64,000 nucleotides of DNA from CALMFG01 sp963674805 (GCA_963674805.2 CAXXNY010000016.1:372001-436000); one strand, 5' to 3'; shown: positions 28,244 to 37,109, counted from the stretch's first letter. Notes: generated by a model not told the origin, from the sequence alone. Numbers and translations: made by a program.

Positions 28244-29561
28244 CTGAGCTCACCTCCCGTAAAATACTTACCACCAGGTCTATCTCTTCTCTCGTATTAA
28301 CCTCAGTAACACACCAGAGAATTCCACCATCAGACAGCGGCAAACCACCTAGAATCCCCTTTTCTTTGAGGATAGTCATTAATTTTTCTGAGTTAATCGG
28401 ACATTCGGTAATAAATTCATGAAAAAATTCGCTTTGATACCTTAAGTCAAAACCCGGAACGGATGATATTGACGAGGCAAAATAATGAGCTTTAGACATA
28501 CATTGAACGGCCACATTGTTTAAGCCTTTTTGTCCCATTGTGGCAAGATAAATAGCAGCAGTCATAGCGCACAATGCCTGATTAGAGCAAATATTACTGC
28601 CCGCTTTTTCACGTCGAATGTGTTGCTCTCGAGCCTGAAGTGTAAGGACAAAGGCGCGCTTCCCTGTTTCATCTGTGGTTTCCCCCACAATTCGGCCTGG
28701 CAGTTTTCTCATCATCGCAGTTGTCGATGCCATAAATCCCAGATACGGTCCTCCAAATGAAAGTGGGAGACCTAAAGGCTGACCCTCTCCTACGGCTATA
28801 TCCGCTCCACACTCAAAAGGTGTTTTTAAAAGAGAAGCCGCGATGGGGTTAATCCCCATAATAAACTTCGCACCTGCTTCGTGCGTGATTTGTCCAACTG
28901 CCGCAGCGTCTTCTATCAATCCATAGAAATTAGGCTGAGCTAAATATACACATGCAACCGTATCATCCAGTAACTCCCTAAGCATATCTTGATCTGTCAA
29001 TCCGTCTTTTTGTGGTATCTGAATAATTTCGGTATTTGCTGCCCAACAATAGGTTTGCATAACACGGATGATATCGGGATTTACTGCTTCACTGACCAGT
29101 GTTTTAGTGCGCTTCTGTGCACGGCACATTGCGCTGGCTTCAGCCGCAGCGGTTGCGCCGTCATAAACCGATGCATTGGAGACATCCATACCAGTAATCT
29201 CACAAATCATAGTTTGATACTCAAATATTGACTGCAAAATACCCTGTGAGAGCTCTGCCTGATATGGCGTATAAGCAGTTACAAAAGTTTCTTTCCCAGC
29301 AACAATATCGACAACAGCAGGAATATAGTGACGGTATGCGCCCGCACCTCGAAAAACAGTTGGAAACACCAGGTTCTTCATCGCGATTTGTTCCATATAG
29401 CGAAGAGTTTCTAGTTCACTTTTGCCTTTAGGAATCTCTAGCCCCTCTTTTATTATCAGTTTAGAAGGCACTACCGCAAACAATTCATTCAGATTGGAAA
29501 TTCCGATAGCATCCAGCATTTCTTTTTTCTGCTCTTCAGTAATGGAGATATAATGGCCCAT
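28227..29561 (-). CDS. gcvPA: Glycine dehydrogenase (decarboxylating) subunit 1
   Basis: The 444-residue protein is the N-terminal half of P-protein. Conserved stretches are YRHYIPAVVDIVAGKETFVTAYTPYQ, SQGILQSIFEYQTMICEITGMDVSNASVYDG and QPLGLPLSFGGPYLGFMA. It pairs with GcvPB. Only two bases separate it from gcvH, and its ribosome site AGGAGAA overlaps the gcvH end, which indicates a tightly coupled operon. Confidence 0.96.
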   Translation of the reverse strand: MGHYISITEEQKKEMLDAIGISNLNELFAVVPSKLIIKEGLEIPKGKSELETLRYMEQIAMKNLVFPTVFRGAGAYRHYIPAVVDIVAGKETFVTAYTPYQAELSQGILQSIFEYQTMICEITGMDVSNASVYDGATAAAEASAMCRAQKRTKTLVSEAVNPDIIRVMQTYCWAANTEIIQIPQKDGLTDQDMLRELLDDTVACVYLAQPNFYGLIEDAAAVGQITHEAGAKFIMGINPIAASLLKTPFECGADIAVGEGQPLGLPLSFGGPYLGFMASTTAMMRKLPGRIVGETTDETGKRAFVLTLQAREQHIRREKAGSNICSNQALCAMTAAIYLATMGQKGLNNVAVQCMSKAHYFASSISSVPGFDLRYQSEFFHEFITECPINSEKLMTILKEKGILGGLPLSDGGILWCVTEVNTREEIDLVVSILREVSSDEVAV

Positions 29562-29563
29562 GC

Positions 29564-29944
29564 TTAGTTCTCCTCAGCACAAAAAGCTTGATATTCGTCC
29601 ATTGTGAGCAAGGTATCTGCTATTTTTTTATATTGAACTTGAATAAACCAAGTACCATAGGGATCTTCATTTATCAGTCCTGGGTTGTCTTGCAGCACTT
29701 CATTAATTTGTGTCACCTCACCGTCCACAGGCGAAATTACTTCAGAAACTGATTTTACGCTCTCTACGTCTCCAAATGATTCCGCTATTAATACTTCATC
29801 CCCCACAATCGGAAGATTAACAAAAACTACTGTTCCCATTTGGCTTTGTGCAAAATCGGTAAGCCCAATCTTTGCTGTGGTATCAGAAGTTATATCTAGC
29901 CATTCATGAGTTTTGGTATACTTCAGTTTTTTTAAGTTGCTCAT
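29564..29944 (-). CDS. gcvH: Glycine cleavage system H protein
   Basis: The 126-residue lipoyl carrier has the lipoylation motif GDVESVKSVSEV with Lys64, and the family ends HEWLDI and GLINEDPYGTWFIQV. It shuttles the aminomethyl group between P, T and L proteins. AGGAGG precedes the start. No gene for the L protein (dihydrolipoamide dehydrogenase) lies in the window. Confidence 0.97.
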   Translation of the reverse strand: MSNLKKLKYTKTHEWLDITSDTTAKIGLTDFAQSQMGTVVFVNLPIVGDEVLIAESFGDVESVKSVSEVISPVDGEVTQINEVLQDNPGLINEDPYGTWFIQVQYKKIADTLLTMDEYQAFCAEEN

Positions 29945-29973
29945 AGCTAAAATCCTCCTATCTTAGATATTAT

Positions 29974-31056
29974 TTAGGTTCTTTTATAAAAGGGAAGGGG
30001 AACGATTTCCGCTTCAACAGTTCTTCCTCGTACTTTAACAGATACTTTTCTGCCTGATTGACTATATTGTTTATCCACCAGCGCCATAGCATAGGCTCCG
30101 TTCATAAAAGGCAAAAATGTTCCCGAAGTCGTTTCGCCAATCTTTTTTTCTGCGTAATATACATCATTATGTTCACGGATAATGCCCCGGCTTACTGCTT
30201 TTATGCCAACCCGTGTTATTTTGGGCTCTCCTCTTAGGGTTAATCCACTTTTTCCGATAAAATCATCCTTATGCATTTTAACGCAAAAATCCAAGCCGGC
30301 TTCCAGAGGGCTGATACTTTCATCTATCTCGTGTCCATAAAGTGGCATTGCAGCCTCCAGCCGAAGTGTATCACGAGCGCCCAAACCACATGGTCGTATA
30401 CCGTCATTCTTACCAGCATCCATTATTGCCTTCCACAGGGCTGGAGAATCCTCCGCATTGCAGTACAGTTCATATCCGAGCTCACCCGTATAACCGGTTT
30501 GCGAAATTAGGCAGGTAACCCCAGCTAAATCGCAGTTATTTGCAAAAGTATAATATTTTTCTGGTATACAAGATTTTTTAGTTAATTTTGATAATACACC
30601 CTTGGATTTTGGCCCCTGAATGGCAATCTGAGCAATGGCGTACGATTGATCCTCTATTTTAACTTGCCCAAACATATGCTTCTTTATCCAAGCGAAGTCC
30701 TTTTCTTGGTTACTTGCATTGACAACAACCATGTACTGATTTTGGTTGATTCTATAAATGAGCAAATCATCAATCACACCGCCTTCGTCATTGCACATTA
30801 CACTATATCGTACTCGTCCGTTTACCATACTCGAAAAATCATTGGTAAACAAATTGTTTATATTGGCCAGTGCGTCAATGCCACTAATCATAATCTCGCC
30901 CATGTGCGATACGTCAAATAGCCCGACTTGAGTTCGTCCGGACATATGCTCCTCAATCACATCGGTGTATTTCACAGGTAAGATAAAACCTGCAAAGGAA
31001 ACCATGGTTCCTCCGGCAGCTACATGCACATCATATAGCGGTGTTTTCTTCTCCAC
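29974..31056 (-). CDS. gcvT: Aminomethyltransferase (glycine cleavage T protein)
   Basis: The start is a GTG at 31056 (VEKKTPLYDVHVAAGG), eight bases past AAAAGGAG, giving 360 residues, the normal GcvT size. A start further upstream would translate through the riboswitch terminator and is wrong. Conserved motifs are VGLFDVSHMGEI, YSVMCNDEGGVIDDLLIYR, SQTGYTGELGYE and CGLGARDTLRLEAAMPLYGHE with the folate-binding and catalytic residues. The enzyme transfers the methylene group to tetrahydrofolate and releases ammonia. It is the first gene of gcvT-H-PA-PB. Confidence 0.96.
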   Translation of the reverse strand: MEKKTPLYDVHVAAGGTMVSFAGFILPVKYTDVIEEHMSGRTQVGLFDVSHMGEIMISGIDALANINNLFTNDFSSMVNGRVRYSVMCNDEGGVIDDLLIYRINQNQYMVVVNASNQEKDFAWIKKHMFGQVKIEDQSYAIAQIAIQGPKSKGVLSKLTKKSCIPEKYYTFANNCDLAGVTCLISQTGYTGELGYELYCNAEDSPALWKAIMDAGKNDGIRPCGLGARDTLRLEAAMPLYGHEIDESISPLEAGLDFCVKMHKDDFIGKSGLTLRGEPKITRVGIKAVSRGIIREHNDVYYAEKKIGETTSGTFLPFMNGAYAMALVDKQYSQSGRKVSVKVRGRTVEAEIVPLPFYKRT

Positions 31057-31074
31057 GGTTAATCTTCTCCTTTT

Positions 31075-31108
31075 AAAAAATGGAGGCATACCAATTTGGT
31101 ATGCCTCC
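31075..31108 (-). terminator. Riboswitch-linked terminator upstream of gcvT
   Basis: Eleven-base perfect arms (GGAGGCATACC and GGTATGCCTCC) with a five-base loop are followed by six T on the minus strand, just before the gcvT ribosome site. The 5-prime arm abuts the end of the second glycine aptamer, so glycine binding probably prevents its formation. Confidence 0.9.
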
Positions 31109-31280
31109 GTCCTGATACCTGAAAGATTCTTTCCAAAAGGAAATTGCTTCGTCGGTGCCAAATTAATGGCTTTCCGGAGTCTCGTCCAAGCCCGGTCCTT
31201 TTGCCTGAGAGTTTACTGCAGTTTCTCCTTCGGCGCCAAATTAAAGCTAATCTCCAATTTGATCTCTCCCGAGTTCTTCA
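31109..31280 (-). ncRNA. Tandem glycine riboswitch (gcvT type)
   Basis: Two aptamers follow each other on the minus strand. The first (about 31276-31192) has CGGGAGAG, GGCGCCGAAGGAG and CTCTCAGGCAAAAGGACCG. The second (about 31187-31110) has GGACGAGACTCCGGAAAGCC, GGCACCGACGAAG and TTTCAGGTATCAGGACGG. These are the hallmark segments of the glycine aptamer. The tandem form joined to a terminator acts as an on-switch for glycine degradation operons. Confidence 0.95.
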
Positions 31281-31975
31281 TCCGATTAATATAAAGTTGT
31301 GATGCCCTTCATTAATATGGTTTCATTTGTACTGCAAAACATAGCACACATTTAAATCTTCGATAGTTTCTCCGAACAATTTGATGGCTGATAGTAACAG
31401 CTTGTTACTATGTGTTGAGAAATCCGAGTTCTACCTTCTTTGATTATATAAAAGATTTCGCTATTTAGCAATAGACGTCCCCCATTGACCTACTATGCGG
31501 ATAGGAATTGAAAATACATCTTCTTTAGTTCTTTCGATTAGTATAGTGCTTTGACCTTAGGCCTATATCCCAATTTTTGAATACCAAGAGAAGATTTATG
31601 AATTAGATTGATTATAATAATTTATCAATATATCATACATATCCATATATTTTAATTGATATCACACATACATATATTACTATATATTTCCTGTCATATT
31701 ATGATATCATCTACCAATGTATGCATATTCATCTGTTGCCCAGCATAATACCATACAGTCTTCTTCCTTTTTTGTAACTCTCCTTTTCAAAACAAAAAAC
31801 AGTTTACTCTAGGATTCTGCATCGAAAACTCTATGCACTTTATTGCTGGCGGCCTTATGCTGTCATTTTTTATTATTTCTTCTTTTTTATACTATTTGTA
31901 TCATTTAATTGCCGTTCACCTCCCTTTTGATTGACCTGAAATTTTATCAATCAAACCCTATGGAGGAAATATACA
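31281..31975. other. Non-coding stretch between gcv operon and recombination module
   Basis: About 690 bases with no gene that I can support. It should hold the gcv promoter on the minus strand, but no box pair stands out. A perfect palindrome (ATAGTAACA/TGTTACTAT, 31391-31411) is the only clear operator-like element. From 31600 to 31720 the sequence is almost pure A and T, typical of a promoter or insertion boundary in front of the gene at 31976. Confidence 0.6.
31391..31411. repeat. Perfect palindrome, candidate operator
   Basis: Nine-base arms ATAGTAACA and TGTTACTAT flank GCT. There is no T run, so a terminator is unlikely. The position is about 115 bases upstream of the glycine riboswitch, where a repressor of the gcv promoter could bind. 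Confidence 0.4.
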
Positions 31976-32413
31976 ATGATATATAAAATTAGTTATTTAT
32001 CGAATGGAAAAAAAGTTAAAATCACAAACGAGCTGTTTAATCAGTTAAAGAAATGGGAAATGGAAGGGGTGATGCTGCCAATTGGGTTTGTCGATGAGTT
32101 GAAAATACAGGATAATGCATGGATTAACAGCAACAGAAACTACTATATGCATATCAATCAGTATGAGCCTCAATCTTATCAGTTATGTACGCATCCACCC
32201 CTTGTCTCTCATATCCTTAATCGAGAGAAACTGCATCAAATCTATCAAATACTAAAGACATGTTCAGGGCGCCAGAGGAGGCGTTTTATTATGCACTTTT
32301 ATTACGGGTACAGTTATTCCGATATTGCTGTTCAGGAAGGCGTTCATAAAAAAACGATCCGTAAATCCATACAAAAGGTGCGCAAAATCATTGATAGTAT
32401 GAACATTTTGTAA
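31976..32413 (+). CDS. Sigma-70 region 4-like DNA-binding protein
   Basis: The 145-residue protein has no clear N-terminal domain that I recognise. Its C-terminus is a sigma-70 region 4-like helix-turn-helix (about residues 98-140), seen in HFYYGYSYSDIAVQEGVHKKTIRKSIQKVRKI, with the bulky spacing of sigma factors of mobile elements. TGGAGG precedes the start. Small sigma-like proteins of this kind accompany integrative elements of Firmicutes and probably control their genes. It lies upstream of the serine recombinase pair on the same strand and may drive them. Confidence 0.75.
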   Translation: MIYKISYLSNGKKVKITNELFNQLKKWEMEGVMLPIGFVDELKIQDNAWINSNRNYYMHINQYEPQSYQLCTHPPLVSHILNREKLHQIYQILKTCSGRQRRRFIMHFYYGYSYSDIAVQEGVHKKTIRKSIQKVRKIIDSMNIL

Positions 32414-32882
32414 ACAGATAGGAAAAGGGGGTAACTTTTGCCCTCTCCCACTGCTTTATTATGTAAGGGTTTTTTATAGCCTAACGAACTTTGACAATTG
32501 CATACAGCGTTTTCAAGTACGAATTCTTCTTAATTAGCGACACAACGCACGCCAAGACTACCTGCATCACGGATGCCAAACGGATCGAATCCAAGGTACG
32601 AGCGATAAACGGCCGCGTGGAGGATATTATCCTTAACCCATTTGATTGATGGTTTTTGCCGAAACTTAAGAAGAGCAGATACTTACTAACCGTTGGTCGG
32701 CCATACGATAGTGACTACACTTAAAAATGGGCGGGTTGAAATACCATGTGCTGTCTAATCAACAGCAGCTTGAAACGTTTATAAAACATATCATTTAAAT
32801 CCAGTATTGGATTTAGGTATATACGATGCGACATTAGCTATTTGTTAATGTCGCATACATATATCTGAAAAGGGGGCTTTTT
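32414..32882 (+). other. Gap with degenerate gene fragments
   Basis: No intact gene is present. A plus-strand frame around 32490-32650 reads FKYEFFLISDTTHAKTTC, then ITDAKRIESKVRAINGRVED and ILNPFD before a stop. A second short frame near 32729-32799 reads MGGLKYHVLSNQQQLETFI. Both look like the ends of decayed mobile-element genes, but I cannot name the families. Repeated decay here suggests successive insertions. Confidence 0.35.
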
Positions 32883-33107
32883 ATGTCTAAGGAACATACA
32901 CTCATTGATATACAGGATATTGACTTTAACTTTAATCAACCAAAAGTTTCTAGGTCAAAACAGTTCTTAGAATTCATCCAAAACCCATACCGGTATAAAC
33001 ATGGTAAGCACATGATAATCATTGAATTCAGTGACTCCGGCAATTTTGATGACTGCTTTGCACATGGATTAACCTCTTCAAATGAAAACTTCTTGCGCTC
33101 AAATTAG
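32883..33107 (+). CDS. Small protein of serine-recombinase module
   Basis: The 74-residue protein has a charged N-terminus and the conserved-looking core FLEFIQNPYRYKHGKHMIIIEFSDSG. AAGGGGG at a good distance supports the start. Similar short genes stand directly before large serine recombinase genes in clostridial elements (from memory, not searched), so it may help excision. The function is not known. Confidence 0.7.
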   Translation: MSKEHTLIDIQDIDFNFNQPKVSRSKQFLEFIQNPYRYKHGKHMIIIEFSDSGNFDDCFAHGLTSSNENFLRSN

Positions 33108-33165
33108 ATTTAGCATCGTTGAACTGCTAAAGTAACGTCATAAAATTGGGTTTAAGGAGCAAGTC

Positions 33166-34845
33166 ATGGCAAGAAACATATTTTATGAAGAAACACCAGA
33201 TAATAAAGTTGGTCCAAAGTGGCAAGCCGGGATATATATCCGGTTAAGTCAGGAGGATGATGGCGACAAGCAAGAAAGCAACAGCATCACGAATCAGCGA
33301 CTTTTACTGTCAAATTATGCGAATGACCTTTCGGATGTATCGATTAAAGAAATCTACATTGATGACGGGTACTCCGGCATCAACTTTGACCGTCCGGGGT
33401 TTTTAAGATTAATTACTGATATCAAAGAAGGTGATATTAACTGTATCATCGTTAAAGATTTATCACGTTTCAGCCGGGATATGAGCGGAATCCGTGAATA
33501 CCTTGAAGTGCTATTCCCTAGCCTTAACTGTCGCTTTATCTCCGTGATTGATCATTTAGATAGTTTTAAACGGCCGGAGGAAATAGGCAGCATCTTTGTC
33601 CAGTTTAAACACCTGATGAATGAGCACTACTGTCGAGAGATTTCACAGAAGACACGAGAAGCCTTTGACAGCCTAAGGCGGGATGGCAAACTCGTCTCTG
33701 CGTTTGCACCCTATGGGTACAAAAAGGATCCAAACAATAAGCATCATCTTATCATTGATGAGGCGGTTGTAGATAATGTTCGTTTAATCTTTAAACTATG
33801 TCTTTCAGGATTCGGCGTTGCTAGAATCGCTAAGCACATGAATACCTTTGGCATCACATCTCCAACAGAATACCGTGTACAAACCGGTGACTATACCAGC
33901 TATGGTACAAATGTTACTCCGCTTTGGTCACCAACTACAATCAGAAGTATGCTGAAGAACAAAGTATATATCGGTGTTATGGAGCAAAGGAAACACTCAA
34001 CACAGGATTACCGCAGTAAACAACGAAAAAGTCTCCCCGAATCAAAGCACATCATCGTTAAAGACACACATGATGCGATTATATCCAAACATGATTTTAC
34101 ACTTGTTCAATCTCAATTTGAACGATGCGTATACACTCCAAGATATCAAGAGCAGCCCTATATGTTTTCTGGCTTCCTTCGATGCATGGACTGTGGTCGT
34201 GGGATGGGGCGTACACCTAAGCGTACCAAGAATAAAACCTATGTTTATTATAAATGCAGGACATATTATGATGTTTCAAAAGAAAAGTGTCCGCATTCTC
34301 ATGCTATCAGCCATGATGATTTAACATCAATCGTCTTTCATGCAATTAACGCACAGCTTTATGCTGTAGCGAACTTAAGCAATATCCTAAATAAGATCAG
34401 CGTAGATGTCTCAGCGAAAGAGCAGATAATAAGGTATAACCGCATGATATCCATCAAGAAGCGTACTATTGATTCGAAATACCATCATAAGTCTTCTATA
34501 TATGAAGACTGGAAAACAGGCAATATCACAGAACAAGAATACTTCTTTATGAAGGCTAAATATGATGATGGGATTACTTCTCTTGAATCTGAAATAGCTA
34601 CATTAGAAAAGAAACTATTGCATCTAAAGGATATTCAGCCAAAGGATATGCAATGGCTGAAGGCTTATGCCATGCATTTTAATCCGACTTGTTTAACCCG
34701 CCAGATGCTGCTGGCACTCGTTGATGTGATCTATGTTGGCAGGGACAAGACGGTCAAGATTAAATTCAAGTATCAGGATGAGTTTAAGGAAATGATGGCA
34801 CTCACTGATAATAACGATCAAAAGGTAAAATACATTGAACAATAA
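33166..34845 (+). CDS. Large serine recombinase (first of pair)
   Basis: The 559-residue protein has an N-terminal resolvase catalytic domain (AGIYIRLSQEDDGD with nucleophile Ser28, DDGYSGINFDRPGFLRL, IIVKDLSRFSRD) and a recombinase domain (about 180-290). A zinc-ribbon domain with CMDCGRGMG and the later CPHSH cysteines comes next, then a coiled coil (about 430-510). This is the TnpX-like group that integrates and excises mobile elements. GGAGCAAGTC precedes the ATG. It overlaps the next recombinase gene by 11 bases. Confidence 0.94.
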   Translation: MARNIFYEETPDNKVGPKWQAGIYIRLSQEDDGDKQESNSITNQRLLLSNYANDLSDVSIKEIYIDDGYSGINFDRPGFLRLITDIKEGDINCIIVKDLSRFSRDMSGIREYLEVLFPSLNCRFISVIDHLDSFKRPEEIGSIFVQFKHLMNEHYCREISQKTREAFDSLRRDGKLVSAFAPYGYKKDPNNKHHLIIDEAVVDNVRLIFKLCLSGFGVARIAKHMNTFGITSPTEYRVQTGDYTSYGTNVTPLWSPTTIRSMLKNKVYIGVMEQRKHSTQDYRSKQRKSLPESKHIIVKDTHDAIISKHDFTLVQSQFERCVYTPRYQEQPYMFSGFLRCMDCGRGMGRTPKRTKNKTYVYYKCRTYYDVSKEKCPHSHAISHDDLTSIVFHAINAQLYAVANLSNILNKISVDVSAKEQIIRYNRMISIKKRTIDSKYHHKSSIYEDWKTGNITEQEYFFMKAKYDDGITSLESEIATLEKKLLHLKDIQPKDMQWLKAYAMHFNPTCLTRQMLLALVDVIYVGRDKTVKIKFKYQDEFKEMMALTDNNDQKVKYIEQ

Positions 34846-36430
34846 TAAATGCTGGAATGCAGCCATTTACATCCGGTTATCTCAGGACGACAAGGATACA
34901 GATAATATAAGTAACAGTGTCATCAATCAGGAAAAGACTATCAAACAATACATAGCAAAGCATGATGAGCTTATTCCTCATGATGTCTTCATTGATGATG
35001 GGTATACCGGTACAAACTTCAACAGGCCTGGATTCAAACGGATGATGGCAGATATTCATGCGGGCAAAGTCACTTGTGTCATTGTTAAGGACTTGTCTCG
35101 TTTTGGACGTGAATACTTATCGGTTGGAAATTACCTGGAACAAATCTTTCCTTCACTGGGTATCCGGTTTATCGCTATTATGCAAAGCATCGATACGTAC
35201 CTGCAGCCAAAGCGGATGGCAGGATTAGAAGTGCCTTTCTTGAGCTTAATCAATGAGCAATATGCGATTGACATATCGAACAAGACAAGAGCTAGTTTAC
35301 AGGCAAAGCAACTTGCTGGAAAGTATGTTGGGACGCATATCCCTTATGGATATTTAAGGCATCCTGATGATAAGAATATTTTGGTTGTGGATAACTCCGT
35401 TTCTAAGCATGTTGAGAATATATTTGATATGCATATTAATGGTCACGGCATGCAGGATATTGCTGAGCACTTAAACAGTCAAGGCGTTTTAAGCCCATTA
35501 GGACATTTTATAGAGATTGGTGTTCGTAAGCTTACTGCCTCAATGAATAAGGATACCTATATGCGATGGACCGGTAGTAAAGTGCACAGCATATTGAAAA
35601 ATCCGATATATACAGGTGACTTAGTCCAAGGGACAACAACGTCTTACAGCCACAAGGTGAAAAAGCGCATACCCGTACCAAAAGAAAACTGGATCATTGC
35701 GAAGAATACCCATAACCCAATCATCACGCATAGCACTTTTAATCTTGCTCAGGAACTATTGCAAAAAGGAACTAAGCCGGTTAGTAGTCCTGCATCTCCG
35801 TCGCTTTTCTCAGGAATCTTAACCTGCGCGGATTGTGGCAGTCAAATGGTTCGAAATATATCTATAAAAAATGGAACATCATATTCTAACTATTTATGCT
35901 CTAACTATAAAAAGAATGGGAGAGCAAACTGCACGAGTCATTTTATAAGCGAAGATGTCATTAAAGCAGTTGTGTTAGATGCGATTCGATTACAGATCAA
36001 AGCCTATGGAGACATATCAGCACTCAAGCAAAAAGTAGAATCCATTGTTGTAGATAAAGGAAATAAAGAGAATTTAGAGAATAAAATAGCGGCACTTAAA
36101 GAAAGGCTAAAAAGTATAGCTCGTCTTCAGAAAGAATCTGAAAATGACTTCTTATCTAGCGTAATAGACAAACAGGAATATCAATACATTCTAAAACGAT
36201 TAAACGAGCAAAAGAAATCTCTTGATTCACAACTTAAATCTATACAGCGTGAGCAGACAGAACAAAGGCACAAGCTTAAAAATATATCGGATTTTATATC
36301 TGCATTTCTTCAAGATAATGAGGTTAATCAACTGACTAGAAGCCTTGTAATCCACTTAATTAAGGAAATTTCAATATATCAGAATAAGTCAATTCGGATA
36401 AAATTTAAGTTTCAAAGCGAGTTTGAATAA
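34835..36430 (+). CDS. Large serine recombinase (second of pair)
   Basis: The 531-residue protein has the same domain order: catalytic domain (AAIYIRLSQDDKD with Ser16, DDGYTGTNFNRPGFKRM, VIVKDLSRFGRE), recombinase domain, zinc ribbon (CADCGSQM and CSNYKKNGRANC) and coiled coil (about 405-490). Translation begins at a TTG inside the end of the first recombinase gene, after AAAAGG. Tandem, overlapping large serine recombinases probably work as a heteromeric complex, as CcrA and CcrB do. A terminator follows at 36476. Confidence 0.93.
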   Translation: MNNNKCWNAAIYIRLSQDDKDTDNISNSVINQEKTIKQYIAKHDELIPHDVFIDDGYTGTNFNRPGFKRMMADIHAGKVTCVIVKDLSRFGREYLSVGNYLEQIFPSLGIRFIAIMQSIDTYLQPKRMAGLEVPFLSLINEQYAIDISNKTRASLQAKQLAGKYVGTHIPYGYLRHPDDKNILVVDNSVSKHVENIFDMHINGHGMQDIAEHLNSQGVLSPLGHFIEIGVRKLTASMNKDTYMRWTGSKVHSILKNPIYTGDLVQGTTTSYSHKVKKRIPVPKENWIIAKNTHNPIITHSTFNLAQELLQKGTKPVSSPASPSLFSGILTCADCGSQMVRNISIKNGTSYSNYLCSNYKKNGRANCTSHFISEDVIKAVVLDAIRLQIKAYGDISALKQKVESIVVDKGNKENLENKIAALKERLKSIARLQKESENDFLSSVIDKQEYQYILKRLNEQKKSLDSQLKSIQREQTEQRHKLKNISDFISAFLQDNEVNQLTRSLVIHLIKEISIYQNKSIRIKFKFQSEFE

Positions 36431-36433
36431 CCC

Positions 36434-36462
36434 ATATCAGAATTTGATAAAACGTCTGATAT
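36434..36462. repeat. Inverted repeat behind the recombinase genes
   Basis: Perfect eight-base arms ATATCAGA and TCTGATAT are 13 bases apart, just after the second recombinase stop. This could be part of a recombinase core site or a weak hairpin. Confidence 0.35.
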
Positions 36463-36475
36463 ATAGTACGATAAA

Positions 36476-36506
36476 AGCACATTCAGTTCGAATGTGCTTC
36501 TTTTTT
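36476..36506 (+). terminator. Rho-independent terminator of the recombinase module
   Basis: Nine-base perfect arms AGCACATTC and GAATGTGCT with a five-base loop are followed by TCTTTTTT on the plus strand, 46 bases after the recombinase stop. Confidence 0.85.
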
Positions 36507-36810
36507 ACTCAAATCAAGGGTTTTTACGTCCTTATGAGTGTTATGGTGCGAGGAATGGGAGTCGAACCCACATGGAGGTTAATCCACACGGCCCTCAACT
36601 GCGATTTGAAATTTTACCTATGCTTGTTTGTTTCTTTTTATCGCCATTTGATACAAAAAAAGCGCAAACCCGTACGCGTTTTGTTTATATTTGCATGTTA
36701 TGCATCGCGGGGTTTTATATCTCACGTGACATATTTGTGACATCGCCAGTAAAACCCTTTTTATTTATAGCCTCTTATCAAAATAACAATAAGGATTGCC
36801 TGTAACAATA
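36507..36810. other. Gap between two terminators
   Basis: Apart from the tRNA fragment, this stretch of about 300 bases holds no gene I can support. Short open frames across it are produced by the tRNA sequence. Confidence 0.6.
36544..36605 (-). pseudogene. 3-prime fragment of a tRNA-Leu (GAG) gene, likely attachment-site remnant
   Basis: Read on the minus strand, the segment starts at an anticodon loop TTGAGGG and continues through CCGTG, a long variable arm, the T arm (GTGGG TTCGACT CCCAT), TCCTCGC, A and an encoded CCA (36544-36546). The acceptor 5-prime strand, D arm and 5-prime anticodon strand are absent: the bases before the loop (CGCAG) pair poorly with CCGTG and no GCGAGGA is found upstream. 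Identity from anticodon loop to 3-prime end is what site-specific integrases leave at the far end of an element. The intact gene would lie at higher coordinates, outside this window (inference). Confidence 0.7.
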
Positions 36811-36849
36811 AAAGAACCGCCAGTGCCTTTTCGGCGCTGGCGATTCTTT
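36811..36849. terminator. Strong terminator ending the tail-derived operon
   Basis: A long hairpin (AAGAA, CGCCAG, GCC on one side; GGC, CTGGCG, TTCTT on the other, one mismatch and one wobble pair) begins three bases after the stop of the 57-residue gene. A and T runs on both sides let it work in both directions. Confidence 0.85.
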
Positions 36850-36852
36850 CTT

Positions 36853-37026
36853 TTATCCCAGTATCTCCTGGGCAATGCTGGTTTTCGTTTTTTCGATTGC
36901 AGAGGCGACTGCAGCTTTATTGGTCTTCCCTGTAATCTTAATTTTTGTTGTCGTTTTTCCGACAATCCATCTGTCCTTTTTTGCCTTTGCATGTCCTTGT
37001 GACTTCCTTACGTTGCCACCGGCCAT
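36853..37026 (-). CDS. Small basic protein, last gene of tail-derived operon
   Basis: The 57-residue product is lysine-rich (MAGGNVRKSQGHAKAKKD, then ITGKTNKAAVASAIEKTKTS). GGAGGTGA precedes the ATG and the stop abuts the operon terminator. This frame is supported by the ribosome site; the longer overlapping frames on either strand have none. I do not recognise the family. Its charge suggests binding to DNA, RNA or an acidic partner. Confidence 0.65.
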   Translation of the reverse strand: MAGGNVRKSQGHAKAKKDRWIVGKTTTKIKITGKTNKAAVASAIEKTKTSIAQEILG

Positions 37027-37109
37027 ACGCTCACCTCCAATTTTGATTAATTGCCGTTTCTCCTGTTATCATATAAGCCCGCCCTTTCTGATAAACGGCT
37101 GTTATTCAG

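Noticed and set aside
31057..31161. N-terminal extension of GcvT
   Set aside because: It would translate the glycine aptamer and terminator; family length and ribosome site support the GTG at 31056.
36423..36805. Overlapping plus-strand open frames containing GMGVEPTW and RNGSRTHM
   Set aside because: They run across the tRNA-Leu fragment on the opposite strand and the terminators; such frames are produced by tRNA sequence and have no ribosome site.
36765..37002. A 75-residue minus-strand frame and a 68-residue plus-strand frame
   Set aside because: The 57-residue gene at 36853-37026 has GGAGGTGA at the right distance and ends at the terminator; the other frames have neither.
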